Of a stretch of DNA of 64,000 nucleotides, positions 1-51,300 are shown piece by piece. The DNA lies in NCBI RefSeq assembly GCF_008728515.1, contig NC_044995.1:46827084-46891083 (forward strand). The letters run 5' to 3'. The stretch comes from Papio anubis. Taxonomy: Eukaryota; Chordata; Mammalia; Primates; Cercopithecidae. The translations under genes were made by a program, and so were the position numbers. Under the pieces are notes generated by a model. It was given only the letters and a program-made list of their open reading frames with translations. It had not been told where the DNA came from and did not search any database. Numbering within the stretch: position 1 is the first letter of the stretch; each line of letters opens with the position of its first letter.

Positions 1-866
1 CCGCAGAGTCAAGGCAGCCCGCTCGTCTCTGCCCTTTACTTCTCTCACACCCGGTCCCTGCTGTCCACTCCCTCGGGTTTTCCCACTTCCTCCGAGCGAG
101 CAGCGACTTCCCCAAGCCAAGCTGTTGGTCCCAGAGGACAGGGCTTCTGGCGAGGTCGGCAGTCACTCGGAGCCCACAGAGGGAAGTGAGACCGGCCCCG
201 GTGCCACCCCTTCCAGACCACTGGCTCTTGCAGAACTGGGTCACTGCGGCCATGTTTAGACTTCTGTAAAACAAATATTTGCCTGGCCAGTCCAGTCAGG
301 TGAGGGCGGGAGTGGGGTGGCGGGAGCTGTGACACTGCAGCGGCTGCTCGTGGTGGCTGCTTTGCAGATCCAGAGTATCCTGAGTGGGAGGAACGAGTGG
401 GATGTTCTTTGGGGAAGTGTGTGCCATTCACCCTCTCACCTGCACCTCCCCCATCCCGAGGCTCTGGAAATTCCAGTGAAGGCCAAACGTCTTCCTGGCT
501 GGACAGCAAGCCAACAGCACAGGTGACCAGGATGGCTTTTCATTCCTTCACTCCCGGGCCTCTCCCGAGACCCAGCGTGTCTCCCCGCGGGCGCGGTGAG
601 AGATAGTCATTCCACAGTGCTCCGCAGGATGCCTGCCGTGTGCCAGCCACCAGCTAAGGTTCTGGGAGCACAGCTGTGAATGGGACAGATGTGGGGGAGA
701 CAGGGGTCCCACAAATAACCACTGTGATGACGGTGGATGGAGGGGGGCAGCCAGGTGGCGTGTGAAAGGTGAGCAGAAGGACCAGCTTCGGCCTGGATGG
801 TTGTGCGAGGTTTCTGAGGGCCTGCCAAGTACTTAAGCTGAGGTCTGATTAGAAGTTGGTCAAGCA
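1..866. other. DPP9 5' intron, single-copy plus an old repeat
   Basis: Intronic sequence upstream of the first visible DPP9 exon. Bases 1-600 are GC-rich with no recognised element. About 615-850 (GTGCCAGCCACCAGC and onward) resembles an ancient interspersed repeat that seems to resume after the Alu at about 1205-1440. I do not assign its family. An unannotated 5'UTR exon cannot be excluded. Confidence 0.4.
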
Positions 867-1176
867 GGCCGGGCGCAGTGGCTCACGCCTGTAATCCCAA
901 CACTTTGGGAAGCTGAGGGAGGTGGATCACTTGAGGTCAGGAGTTCGAGAGCAGCCTGACCAACATAGTGAAACCCCGTCTCTACTAAAAATACAAAAAA
1001 ATCAGCTGGGCGTGGCGGCAGGCGCCTGTAATCTCAGCTACTTGGGAGGCTGAGGCAGGAGAATCACTTGAACCTGAGAGGCAGAGGCTGCAGTGATCCG
1101 AGATCATGCCACTGCACTCCAGCCTGGGCAACAGAGTAAGACTCTGTCTCAAAAAAAAAAAAACAAAAAACAAAGC
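867..1176 (+). mobile_element. Alu, sense, full length
   Basis: It starts GGCCGGGCGCAGTGGCTCAC and ends in an interrupted poly-A that runs into an (AT)n tract at 1177-1196. Confidence 0.93.
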
Positions 1177-1196
1177 ATATATATATATATATATAT
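1177..1196. repeat. (AT)10 microsatellite
   Basis: Uninterrupted AT dinucleotides directly behind an Alu tail. Confidence 0.9.
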
Positions 1197-1499
1197 GTGA
1201 AGTTAAGTAAAGTGAGGAAAAATGCACTCCGAGCAGGAGGGCTAGCATGTGCAGGGGCCCTGTGGTGGAAAGGAACTCGGCCTGTTTGAGGAGCTGAGTG
1301 AAGGCTGGTTTGGCTGGGGCACGGGAATAAGGAGGATGAGATTCAAGGCTGTGGCAGGGGTCAGCGAGAGCCTTGAGGTGTGGCGAGGACTGCTTGTGAC
1401 CCCGGGGACTGTGGAAAACCAGGAAGGGTTTTAAGCGATGGGGTCTTGGCAGTGGATGTGGAATATCCTGGTGGGAGGTGGTTTCAGTCATTCAGCCAA

Positions 1500-1637
1500 A
1501 GCCCAGCATGGTGGCTCACCCCTGTCATCCCAGCCACTTGGGAGGCTGATGCAGGAGGATTGCTTGTGGCCAGGAGTTTGAGACCAGCCTGGGGAACATA
1601 GTTGAGACCCCCATCTCCAAAAAGAAGAAAGTTTTTA
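1500..1637 (+). mobile_element. Alu left-monomer fragment, sense
   Basis: About 130 bases matching only the left Alu arm (CAGCATGGTGGCTCACCC to AACATAGTTGAGACC) with a short A-rich end. It is probably an old free-left-monomer type or a truncated AluJ. Confidence 0.75.
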
Positions 1638-1887
1638 AAAATCATTCATTGGAGAGGTGATGGTGGCTTGAATCTTAGCAGCTTTGGTGACATGGAGAGA
1701 GGTGGAGGTGGACCAACCCAAGAAGGGTTTAGGGAGTGGGAAGCGGCAGGGGTGGGCTCGTCCGGAAGAGCCTGAGTGCCTCGCAAGGGGCAGTGTTGGA
1801 GCAGCTCGTAGGTAAAGCAGTTCTCCTTTCTCATGGTCTTTGCTTCCTCCGCACAGCTTCTCGCTGAATTCCGAGGGGGCTGAGAGG

Positions 1888-42992
<41,105 letters not shown>

Positions 42993-43482
42993 GCCTGCCC
43001 GCCGGGAGCCGCCACATCACAGCACAAGTGGCTGCAGCCTCCGCGGGGACCAGGCAGAAGGGACTGAGTGGCCCGCGGGCCCCAATGAGGCACCTTGTCC
43101 CGCCCCGCGCTGGCCAGCTCCAAGGAGCCGCTGCCTTCACCGCCCCGACGCCTTTTATCCTTTTTAAAATGCTCCTGGGTTTTATGTCCGCTGCTTCTTG
43201 GTTGCCGAGATAGAGAGATGGTGGTCTTGGGCCAGCCCCTCCTCTCCCTGCCTTCTGGGAGGAGGAGGTCACACGCTGATGGGCACTGGAGAGGCCAGAA
43301 GAGACTCAGAGGAGCGGGCTGCCCTCCGCCCGGGGCTCCCTGTGACCTCTCGGTCCCCTGGCCCGGCCAGCCACCGTCCCCAGCACCCAAGCATGCAATT
43401 GCCTGTCCCCCCTGCCAGCCTTCCCCACTTCATGTTTGTGTTTTGTTTGAGGGGATATTTTTCATAATTATTTAAAAGACAG

Positions 43483-43785
43483 GCCGGGCGCGGTGGCTCA
43501 CGTCTGTAATCCCAGCACTTTGGGAGGCTGAGGCGGGCGGATCACCTGAGGTCGGGAGTTCAAGACCAGCCTGACCAACATGGGGAAACCCTGTCTCTAC
43601 TAAAAATACAAAAAATTAGCCGGGCGTGGTGGCTCACGCCTGTAATCCCAGCTACTCGGGAGGCTGAGGCAGGAGAATCGCTTGAACCTAGAAGGCTGAG
43701 GTCACGGTGAGCCGAGATTGTGTCATTGCACTCCAGCCTGGGCAACAAAAGCGAAACTCCGTCTCACAATAAATAAAAAACAAAA
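43483..43785 (+). mobile_element. AluY-like, sense, inside DPP9 3'UTR
   Basis: GCCGGGCGCGGTGGCTCACG to CACAATAAATAAAAAAC, flanked by AAAAGACAG on both sides. The tail supplies two overlapping AATAAA hexamers in the DPP9 sense strand (43768-43777). Confidence 0.93.
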
Positions 43786-44307
43786 GACAGAAAGCAAGGG
43801 GTGCCTAAATCGAGACTCGGGGTCCACACCAGGCAGTGGGGTTGCAACCCAGCACCTGGTAGGCTCCATTTCTTCCCAAGCCCGAGCAGAGGGTCATGCG
43901 GGCCCCACATGAGGAGCAGCCAGGGCCCACAGGGGGCACCACCTGTGGACAGCCCTCCTGTCCCCAAGCTTTCAGGCAGGCACTGAAACGCACCGAACTT
44001 CTACGCTCTGCTGGTCAGTGGCGGCTGTTCCCTCCCCAGCCCAGCCGCCCGGCCACATGTGTCTGCCTGGCCCGTACACACCGGGGGTTCTGGGGTTGGG
44101 AGCTGAACCATCCCCACCTCAGGGTTATATTTCCTCCTCCCTTTCCCTCCCCGCCAAGAGCTCTGCCGGGGCGGGCAAAAAAAAAGTAAAAAGAAAAGAA
44201 AAAAAAAAAAAAAAAAAACAGAAACAAACCACCTCTACATATTATGGAAAGAAAATATTTTTGTCGATTCTTATTCTTTTATAATTATGCGTGGAAGAAG
44301 TAGACAC

Positions 44308-44313
44308 ATTAAA
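44308..44313 (+). promoter_or_regulatory. DPP9: Probable DPP9 polyadenylation signal ATTAAA
   Basis: ATTAAA lies in an AT-rich context about 1.3 kb after the stop codon. It is followed within about 30 bases by a GT-containing stretch (GATGGTAACATGTCACC). The Alu tail at 43768-43777 offers alternative AATAAA hexamers. Confidence 0.6.
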
Positions 44314-44335
44314 CGATTCCAGATGGTAACATGTC

Positions 44336-44875
44336 ACCTGCCTGAGGTTCCTTCTAAGTCCTGGGGCTCCTGAGTGGGAGGGGCTTCCGGGGGGCAACAG
44401 ACAAGACACAGCAGAAGGGTACTGCCATCTTCAAGCACTGCGGGGGTGCTGGGGCTGCCTGGGCACCATGCCCTGATCAGACTGACCCAAAGAGGATGGC
44501 CCCAGCCACCTGATGAGGGTAGTCCTGTCCTCGCTGGTCTAGGAAGGTCTACCGGTCTCCAGGGACTCAGCTCTGGTTGTCATGTGTGGCCTGGCCTGAC
44601 CCCCCGGGCCCAAATTGCAGCATCCTCCATGCTGGATCCTCACCTGGCTGACGCCTCCTTTTCTACCTGAGACTCTGCACCCTGAGAACCATGACAAGCC
44701 AAGGACCTCCTCACATTGTCCCAACAGCCAAGACACCCAGGGAGACCCGGTTGGCAATGTGTGGGGCATCTGGGCTCCGTTTCTAACAGCAGGGATGGAC
44801 TGCCCTGCTTGATCCACTTGCTCCATCCTTTGGAAATTTCCACTTTAAAAAAAAAAAGTGGGCTTAAAAAAACAT
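44336..44875. other. Intergenic single-copy stretch
   Basis: About 540 bases after the DPP9 end with no recognised element. Confidence 0.5.
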
Positions 44876-44878
44876 ACA

Positions 44879-45000
44879 AGGCTGAGCGTGATGGCCCACA
44901 CCTGTAATCCCAGCACTTTTGGATGCCAAGGTGGGTGGATTCCAGCCTGGGCGACAGAGCAAGACCATGTCTCAAAAAAAAAAAAAAAAGAAAAGAAAAA
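44879..45000 (+). mobile_element. Alu, sense, internally deleted
   Basis: GCTGAGCGTGATGGCCCAC joins directly from GGTGGGTGGA to TTCCAGCCTGGGCGACAG, so about 170 bases are missing. Confidence 0.8.
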
Positions 45001-45087
45001 TCTGATATTCGTGTGATCGAATCTTGTCCTTTAGGTGACAGATTTCATGTCATGATTAGTGGGATCTGTGGAATAATTTGCTGTTTG

Positions 45088-45528
45088 CTCCTCTGTCACC
45101 CAGGCAGGAATGCAGTGGTATAATCACAGCTTACTGCAACCTCGACCTCCTGGGCTCAAGTGATCCTCCCACCTTGGCCTCCCAAAGTGTTGAGAAGTGT
45201 TGAGATTACAAGAGCCACGGAGCCCAGCCTTGTTTTCTTTTTCTGTTTTTTTTTTTTTTTTTTTTTTTTCTTTTGACACAGGGTTTCGCTCTGTCACCCA
45301 GGCTGGAGTGCAGTGGTGTGATCTCAGCTCACTGCAGCCTCTGCCTCCATGGCTCAAGTGATCCTCTGGCCTCAGCCTCCCAAGTAAGTGGGACTACAGG
45401 CACAAGCCATCATGCCCAGCTAATGTTTTTGTATTTTTTATAGGGACGGTGTCTTGCCATCTTGACCAGGCAGTTTTTAAAATCCTGAGCTCAAAGTGAT
45501 CTGCCTCCCAAAGTACTGGGGCCAGCCT
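45088..45528 (-). mobile_element. Two antisense Alu elements
   Basis: A partial at 45088-45229 (with an 11-base duplication AAGTGTTGAG near 45187) and one at 45238-45528 with long poly-T and GACACAGGGTTTCGCTCTG. Confidence 0.85.
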
Positions 45529-45693
45529 TGTTTTTTCTTTTAATCCTTTTAGTCTGATGATTTGTAGTGGGTGGGGGAAACTTAGGGCTGAAACCTTTCT
45601 GGAAAGAACACACACACGCATGCACACACATACACACAACCTGCCTGGGTTTAGCAGCGGACTTCCAACAGCTCACAACTGAAATTCCTTGTT

Positions 45694-45986
45694 AGGCCGG
45701 GCGCGGTGGCTCAAGCCTGTAATCCCAGCACTTTGGGAGGCCGAGACGGGCGGATCACGAGGTCAGGAGATCGGTGACCTGGCTAACACGGTGAAACCCC
45801 ATCTCTACTAAATACAAAAAAAAACTAGCCGGGCGGGCGGGCGGTGCCTGTAGTCCCAGCTACCGGGAGCTGGAGGCAGGATGAACTCCGGAAAGAGGAG
45901 GAGCTTGCAGTGAGCTGGAGATCCGCCACTGCACTCCAGCCTGGGTGATGTTAAAGACTCCGTCTCCAAAAAAAAAAAAAAAAAAA
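45694..45986 (+). mobile_element. AluYRa-like, sense, indel-rich, with target-site duplication
   Basis: GCCGGGCGCGGTGGCTCAAG to poly-A, flanked by GAAATTCCTTGTTAG. Unusual gaps and a GGCGGGCGGGCGG expansion lie at 45835-45900. Confidence 0.9.
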
Positions 45987-46198
45987 AGAAATTCCTTGTT
46001 AGCAGCAGAGCTTGGCTATGCATCGAATCCTTCATGGTGACAGGCTGAAAGCCGAACACCGCGGTAAGGTAATGGGAACTCCATCAGTGGAACCGTGCTG
46101 TGTCACTCACCTAAGGAGCAGGGCTGCACTGTGCTTGTCCAGTTTATGGAGACAGTGTCTCATGGGTCTGGAACAGACAGCTGCATGGAGGAAGAGAT

Positions 46199-46536
46199 TT
46201 GTTTGTTTATTTATTAAGACGAAGTCTTACTCTGTCACCCAGACTGGAGTGCAGTGGCATGATCTCAGCTCACTGTAACCTCTGCCTCCCGGGTTGAAGA
46301 GATTCTCCTGTCCCAACCTCCCAAGTAGCTGGGATTACAGGCGCCCACCACTATGCCCAGCTATCTTAAAATATATATATGTGTGTGTGTGTGTATATAT
46401 ATATATAAAAAATATATATAGGAATGGGGTCTCACTATGTTGCCCAGACTGGTCTAGAACTCCTGAGGTCAAGCAATCCACCTACCTTGGCCTCCCGAAG
46501 GGTTGGAATTACAGGCATGAACTACCACGCCTGGCC
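46199..46536 (-). mobile_element. Alu, antisense, with internal (TA)n(TG)n
   Basis: Starts with AAGACGAAGTCTTACTCTG and ends CTACCACGCCTGGCC. A TATATATG(TG)n(TA)n microsatellite at 46369-46421 replaces the central A-rich linker. Confidence 0.88.
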
Positions 46537-46944
46537 AAGGAATTTCCTAACGCAAGCAGGTATCCCAATTTAGAACAGGCTGCCACTGCAGAAAGGCAAC
46601 TGGCTTGGACTTCTGTCATTGGCAGAGGAGTCAGCCTCCCCTGGGATCCTTCTCACCTCCCTGGGGCTCAGCTATGGAGTAGAGTGATTTACTTCCTCGA
46701 AGGGTGCATTATACCCCATCTTAGGAGTCATCTCTGACGTTTTCTCTCTGGATTCTGTCTTTTTGCCAGTTGGGAAGAACTGGAAACACCAGTTTAATTC
46801 TTGACCCTCCAGACCTGGCCACTGGTGTTTTCTTAAAATGTTAAGGCGTTTGTAATCAAAGAATGACTTCCCTCTCAGTTCCCAAATGACTGACTTCCCA
46901 AAACTTGGGATCTAATGATAGCAACAGCTAGAATATATAATTCT
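46537..46944. other. Intergenic single-copy stretch
   Basis: About 400 bases with nothing recognised. A MIR-like piece continues after the next Alu (AATCCTCCCAACAACTCC, 47297-47320). Confidence 0.45.
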
Positions 46945-47242
46945 TTTTTTTTTTTTTTTTGAGACGGAGTCTCGCTCTGTCGCCCAGGCTGGAGTGCAGT
47001 GGCCGCATCTCAGCTCACTGCAAGCTCCGCCTCCCGGGTTCACGCCATTCTCCTGCCTCAGCCTCCAGAGTAGCTGGGACTACAGGCACCCGCCACCTCG
47101 CCCGGCTAGTTTTTTGTATTTTTTAGTAGAGACGGGGTTTCACCGTGTCAGCCAGGATGGTCTCGATCTCCTGACCTCGTGATCCGCCCGTCTCGGCCTC
47201 CCAAAGTGCTGGGATTACAGGCTTGAGCCACCGCGCCCGGCC
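46945..47242 (-). mobile_element. AluYRa-like, antisense, with target-site duplication
   Basis: Poly-T, GAGACGGAGTCTCGCTCTG, end CTTGAGCCACCGCGCCCGG. TATATAATTCTT on both sides. Confidence 0.94.
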
Positions 47243-47510
47243 TATATAATTCTTAGTTGATTCGTCCTGGTGTGGGAACTTCATTCCCTCACTTAATCCT
47301 CCCAACAACTCCTTGAGGTAGGGATTATTTTCTTTTTAACTTTTTATTTTGAAATAATTTTAGCCTCCCAAAAAACCTGCAGAAACTGTAGGGTTTCCTA
47401 ATACGCTTCATGCAACTCCCCCTAATGTGAACATCGTCTGTAACCCTAGGACAAGCCGGTTTATCAAAGCCAGGAAGTGAACACCCACATAATCCTATTA
47501 ACAAATACAC

Positions 47511-47795
47511 AGGCTGGTCGGGCTTGATGGCTGACACCTGTAATCCCAGCACTTTGGGAGGCTAAGGGAGGCGGATCACTTGAGGTCAGGAACTCGAGAC
47601 CAGCCTGGCCAACATGGTGAAAACCTGTCTCTACCAAAAATACAAAAATTAGCTGGGCGTGGTGGTGCACACCTGTAGTCCCAGCCTCTGGGGAGGCTGA
47701 GGCAGGAGAATCACTTGAACCCGGGAGGCGGAGGTTGCAAGTGAGCCGACATCGCGCCACTGCACTCCAGCCTGGGCAGCAAGAGGGAAACAAAA
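47511..47795 (+). mobile_element. Alu, sense
   Basis: GCTGGTCGGGCTTGATGGC to GGGCAGCAAGAGGGAAAC, with a short tail. Confidence 0.88.
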
Positions 47796-48019
47796 GCAAG
47801 TATCCTGCTTCTCATCCTACTTCCCCCCCGCTAATTTTGAATATCGATGCACACACATCTTGACTGCAACGATTATGAGAAGTTCGCTTAATGGTGACCT
47901 TCGATTTCCCTCACTCCCTGTATATTTCCTAACTGAAAGAGCTGCAGTCAGCCACGCGGCTGGGGAGGGATCCTGAGCCCCCGAAACGAACTCCATTACC
48001 ACCTGAGGGACCCTCCAAT

Positions 48020-48212
48020 GACCGCCCGGTTACGCAGGGTCCCTAGGGCGAGGCAGCCCCTCGGCAAAGTCCCGCCCCCAAGATGGCGGCCCCGGGCGGG
48101 GAGCGCCGGGTCACGTGATACAGCCTACGCCGACGTGGCCTCCAGCGGACGCCCCACGTGTCCCTCGCCGCGCCCCGTCCGCCCGCCCTTGCCCTGAGGA
48201 CCCTTGTCCAAC
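48020..48212 (+). promoter_or_regulatory. MYDGF: MYDGF CpG-rich promoter and 5'UTR with YY1-type and E-box motifs
   Basis: This GC- and CpG-rich block sits between Alu-laden intergenic DNA and the MYDGF start. Visible motifs are AAGATGGCGGC (48080-48090) and ACATGGCGGC overlapping the start codon (48211-48220), both of YY1 core type. There are also two palindromic CACGTG E-boxes (48112-48117 and 48155-48160) and several GC-box-like CCGCCC stretches. No TATA box is apparent. The transcription start is not determinable from sequence alone. Confidence 0.7.
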
Positions 48213-48386
48213 ATGGCGGCGCCCAGCGGAGGGTGGAACGGCGTAGGCGCGAGCTTGTGGGCTGCGCTGCTCCTAGGGGCCGTGGCGCTGAGCCCGGCGG
48301 AGGCGGTGTCCGAGCCCACGACGGTGGCGTTTGACGTGCGGCCCGGCGGCGTCGTGCATTCCTTCTCCCATAACGTGGGCCCGGGG
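48213..48386 (+). CDS. MYDGF: MYDGF coding exon 1 (residues 1-58), signal peptide
   Basis: It encodes MAAPSGGWNGVGASLWAALL, the rest of the signal peptide and VSEPTTVAFDVRPGG to HNVGPG. The donor is GTACGT at 48387, phase 0. The whole exon lies in CpG-rich sequence. Confidence 0.97.
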
Positions 48387-51300
48387 GTACGTGCCACCGC
48401 CGTCCCGGGTATTTCGAGTGCTGGCAGGCCGGGGGAGGGGGCGCGGAGCACTGGGGGCGTGGCCTGAGGAAGGGGCGCGGACCGCAGAGGTAAGTACTGA
48501 GGAAGGGGTGCGGTTTGTTAGGGTTGGAGGCTGATTGGTGAGCGCGGCACATTGAGACCGGGGTCACCACTGGGGCAGGACTGAACTCATGGGGAGCTGT
48601 GCCTTGTGGGCGCCAGCGGCGTTGAGGGGGCGTGATCACCTGTCACCTGCCTAGAGTGTCCAGGCAGCCCTGCCCTCCAGGTGGGGAGGGGGCAGTGATG
48701 GGAGCAGCAGGAGGCTAAGGGGCATCTGCCCTCCTGGGCCTGATGGAAGTCAGTCGCTGCAGCTCCGACGAGGGAGGAAGTTCCCCTTCCTTCCGTTGCA
48801 CAAGATCACCCCTCACCGAGGGTGTGAGGCCGGGTCCTCAGCCCTGTACTCAGCTTGTCGGCAAAGTCTCTTCCCCTCTCAGCCTCCCTTTCCCCGTCTG
48901 TAGTAATGGTATCGTTACTGTTTTTTGACTACTTCATTTTTTCAGACTTCCGTGCAGTGGCGGGATCTCGGCTCACTGCAACCTCTGGCTTCTGGGTTCA
49001 AGCAATTCTGCCTCAGCCTCCCCAATAACTGGAATTACAGGCGCGTGCCACCACACCCGGATAATTCTTGTTGTTGTTGTTTTTTGAGATGGAGTCTCAC
49101 TCTGTCGCCCAGGCTGGAGTGCAGTGGCGCGATCTTGGCTCATTGCAGCCTCCGCCTCCTGAGTTCAAGTGATTCTCCTGCCTCAGCCTCCCGAGTAGCT
49201 GGGATTACAGGCATGCACCACCACGCCCAGCTAATTTTTGTATTTTTAGTAGAGAGGGAGTTTAACCATGTTAGCTAGCTGGTCTCGAACTCCTGACCAC
49301 AGGTGATCCTCCCAATTTGGCCTCCCAAAGTGATGGGATTACAGGCATGATCCACCGTGCCTGGCCAATTTTTGTGTAAGTAGCAATGGAGTTCCACCAT
49401 GTTGGCCAGGCTGGTCTTGAACTCCTGATCTCAAGGCGTCTGCCTGCCGTGGCCTCCCAAAATGCTGGGATTACAGGTATGAACCACCGTGCCAGGCCAG
49501 TTTGCTGACTACTTCCTTAAAGCTAGGTGTCATGCCAAGTCCTTTTTATGTTACGCCCAAGATACGGATGAGAAAATGCTTCAGATAAAAAAGAGAAACA
49601 GAGAGAAAATAGAGGCTCAGACTAAGTTTTCACTTGTCCAGGGTCCCCATGTCCCATGGCAAAACCCATCGCTACAAAAATATGAAAAATTAGTCAAGCG
49701 TGGTGGCAAGCGCCTGTAAATCCCAGCTACATGGGAGGCTGAGGCAGGAGAATCGCTTGAACCCGGGAGGCAGAGGTTGCAGTGAACTGAGATCATCGCA
49801 CTTCAGCCTGGGTGACAGAACAATACTCTGCCTCAAAAAAAAGAAAGGAAAATTAGTTGGGTGTGGTGGTTGCGCACCTATTGTCTCAGTTACTTGAGAG
49901 GCTGAGGCAGGAGGATCGCTCAAACCTGGGAGTTCGAGGCTGCAGTGAGCTGTGATTACGCCCCTGCACTCCAGCTTAGGTGACAGCAAGATCCCGTCTC
50001 TTAAACAAAATAAAAATTTCCTTCTACCAGACCTTTCTTTTTCTTTCATTCTCTAGGACAAATATACGTGTATGTTCACTTACGCCTCTCAAGGAGGGAC
50101 CAATGAGGTGAGTTATTCAAAATTCCTTCTAGCTTACTGTGACAGTATCCGTTGTTGTATGGAGATGTTCTGTAGCAGACAACAGGGTTGGGTCTCACAT
50201 ACATCATCTTACACTCATTGAATGATTCTTCCTAAACCAATAAAAAGGGAGAGTATTGGCATTAAACAGTGATGACAGATTCTGCTGTCATTATTCCACA
50301 GAGCAAGCAAATGTCTGGACAAAAGGAGGGATGGAAGATGGGAGTCTGCCATCCCCATGAGCATCTGTTGGGGTGTTGTATTTTATGTGTAGTGTAACAA
50401 GTTATCACAGCTTAGGGGCTTAAAACATAGCACCCATTTATTATCTCATAGCTTTGTAGGTCAGAAGTCCGGGTCAGCTCAGCTGTGTGCTTCATAAAAC
50501 CAAACTCGAGGTATCACAGGCCGGGCATGATACCTCATGCCTGTAATCCCAGCATTTTGGGAGGCTGAGGTGGGCAGATCACCTGAGGTCAGAGTTTGAG
50601 ACCAGCCTGGCCAACATGGCAAAACCCCATCTCTACTAAAAATACAAAAATTAACTGGGTATGGTGGCACACGCCTGTAGTCCCAGCCACTCAGGAGGCT
50701 GAGGCAGGAGAATCACTTGAACCCAGGAGGCAGAGGTTGCAGTGAGCCAAGGTTGTGCCACTGCACTCCAGCCTGGGCAACAGAGTGAGACTCTCTCAAA
50801 AAATAAATAATAAATAAAGGTATCACAGGCAAGGCATGGTGGCTCATACTCCGTCTCTAGGAGCATGAAATTAACAGAAAATTAAAAAATTAGCTGAATG
50901 TGGTGGCGTACATCTGTGGTTCCAGCTACTTGGGAGACTGAGGTGGGAGGATCACTTGAGCCCAAGAGGTCGGGGCTGTAGTGAGCCATGATTGTGCTAT
51001 CGGGCAACAGAGCAAGACCCTGTCTCAAAAAAAAAAAGTCTCTGGGCTGGGAGAAGAATCCTCTCCTTCAAGCTCTTAGTTGACAGAATTCAGTTACTTG
51101 TGGTTCGAGGACCAAGGTCCCTGTTTCCTTGCTGGCTGTTTTCTCCAGCTGGTGGCAGAAGAGCCGGTAAGAATGATTTGGGCCGGGCACAGTGGCTCAT
51201 GCCTATAATCCCAGCACTTTGGGAGGCCAAGGCTGGCGAATCACCTGAAGTCAGGAGCTTGAGACCAGCCTGGCCACCATGGTGAAACCCCGTCTCTAGT

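Larger units (their letters stand above)
42993..44335 (+). other. DPP9: DPP9 3'UTR (end estimated)
   Basis: This is the untranslated tail of the last exon. It holds GC-rich single-copy sequence to about 43470, a sense Alu (about 43483-43785), more single-copy sequence and an A-rich tract at 44177-44220. It closes with an AT-rich stretch carrying ATTAAA at 44308-44313. The end point is inferred from that signal and not from a transcript. Confidence 0.7.

Noticed and set aside
46369..46421. TATA-rich stretch as a promoter
   Set aside because: It is a (TA)n(TG)n microsatellite grown from an Alu linker, with no gene start following it.
48204..48212. Non-ATG (TTG) start three codons upstream of the MYDGF ATG
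   Set aside because: ATG 48213 gives the known 173-residue length and a proper signal peptide, so there is no reason to use TTG.
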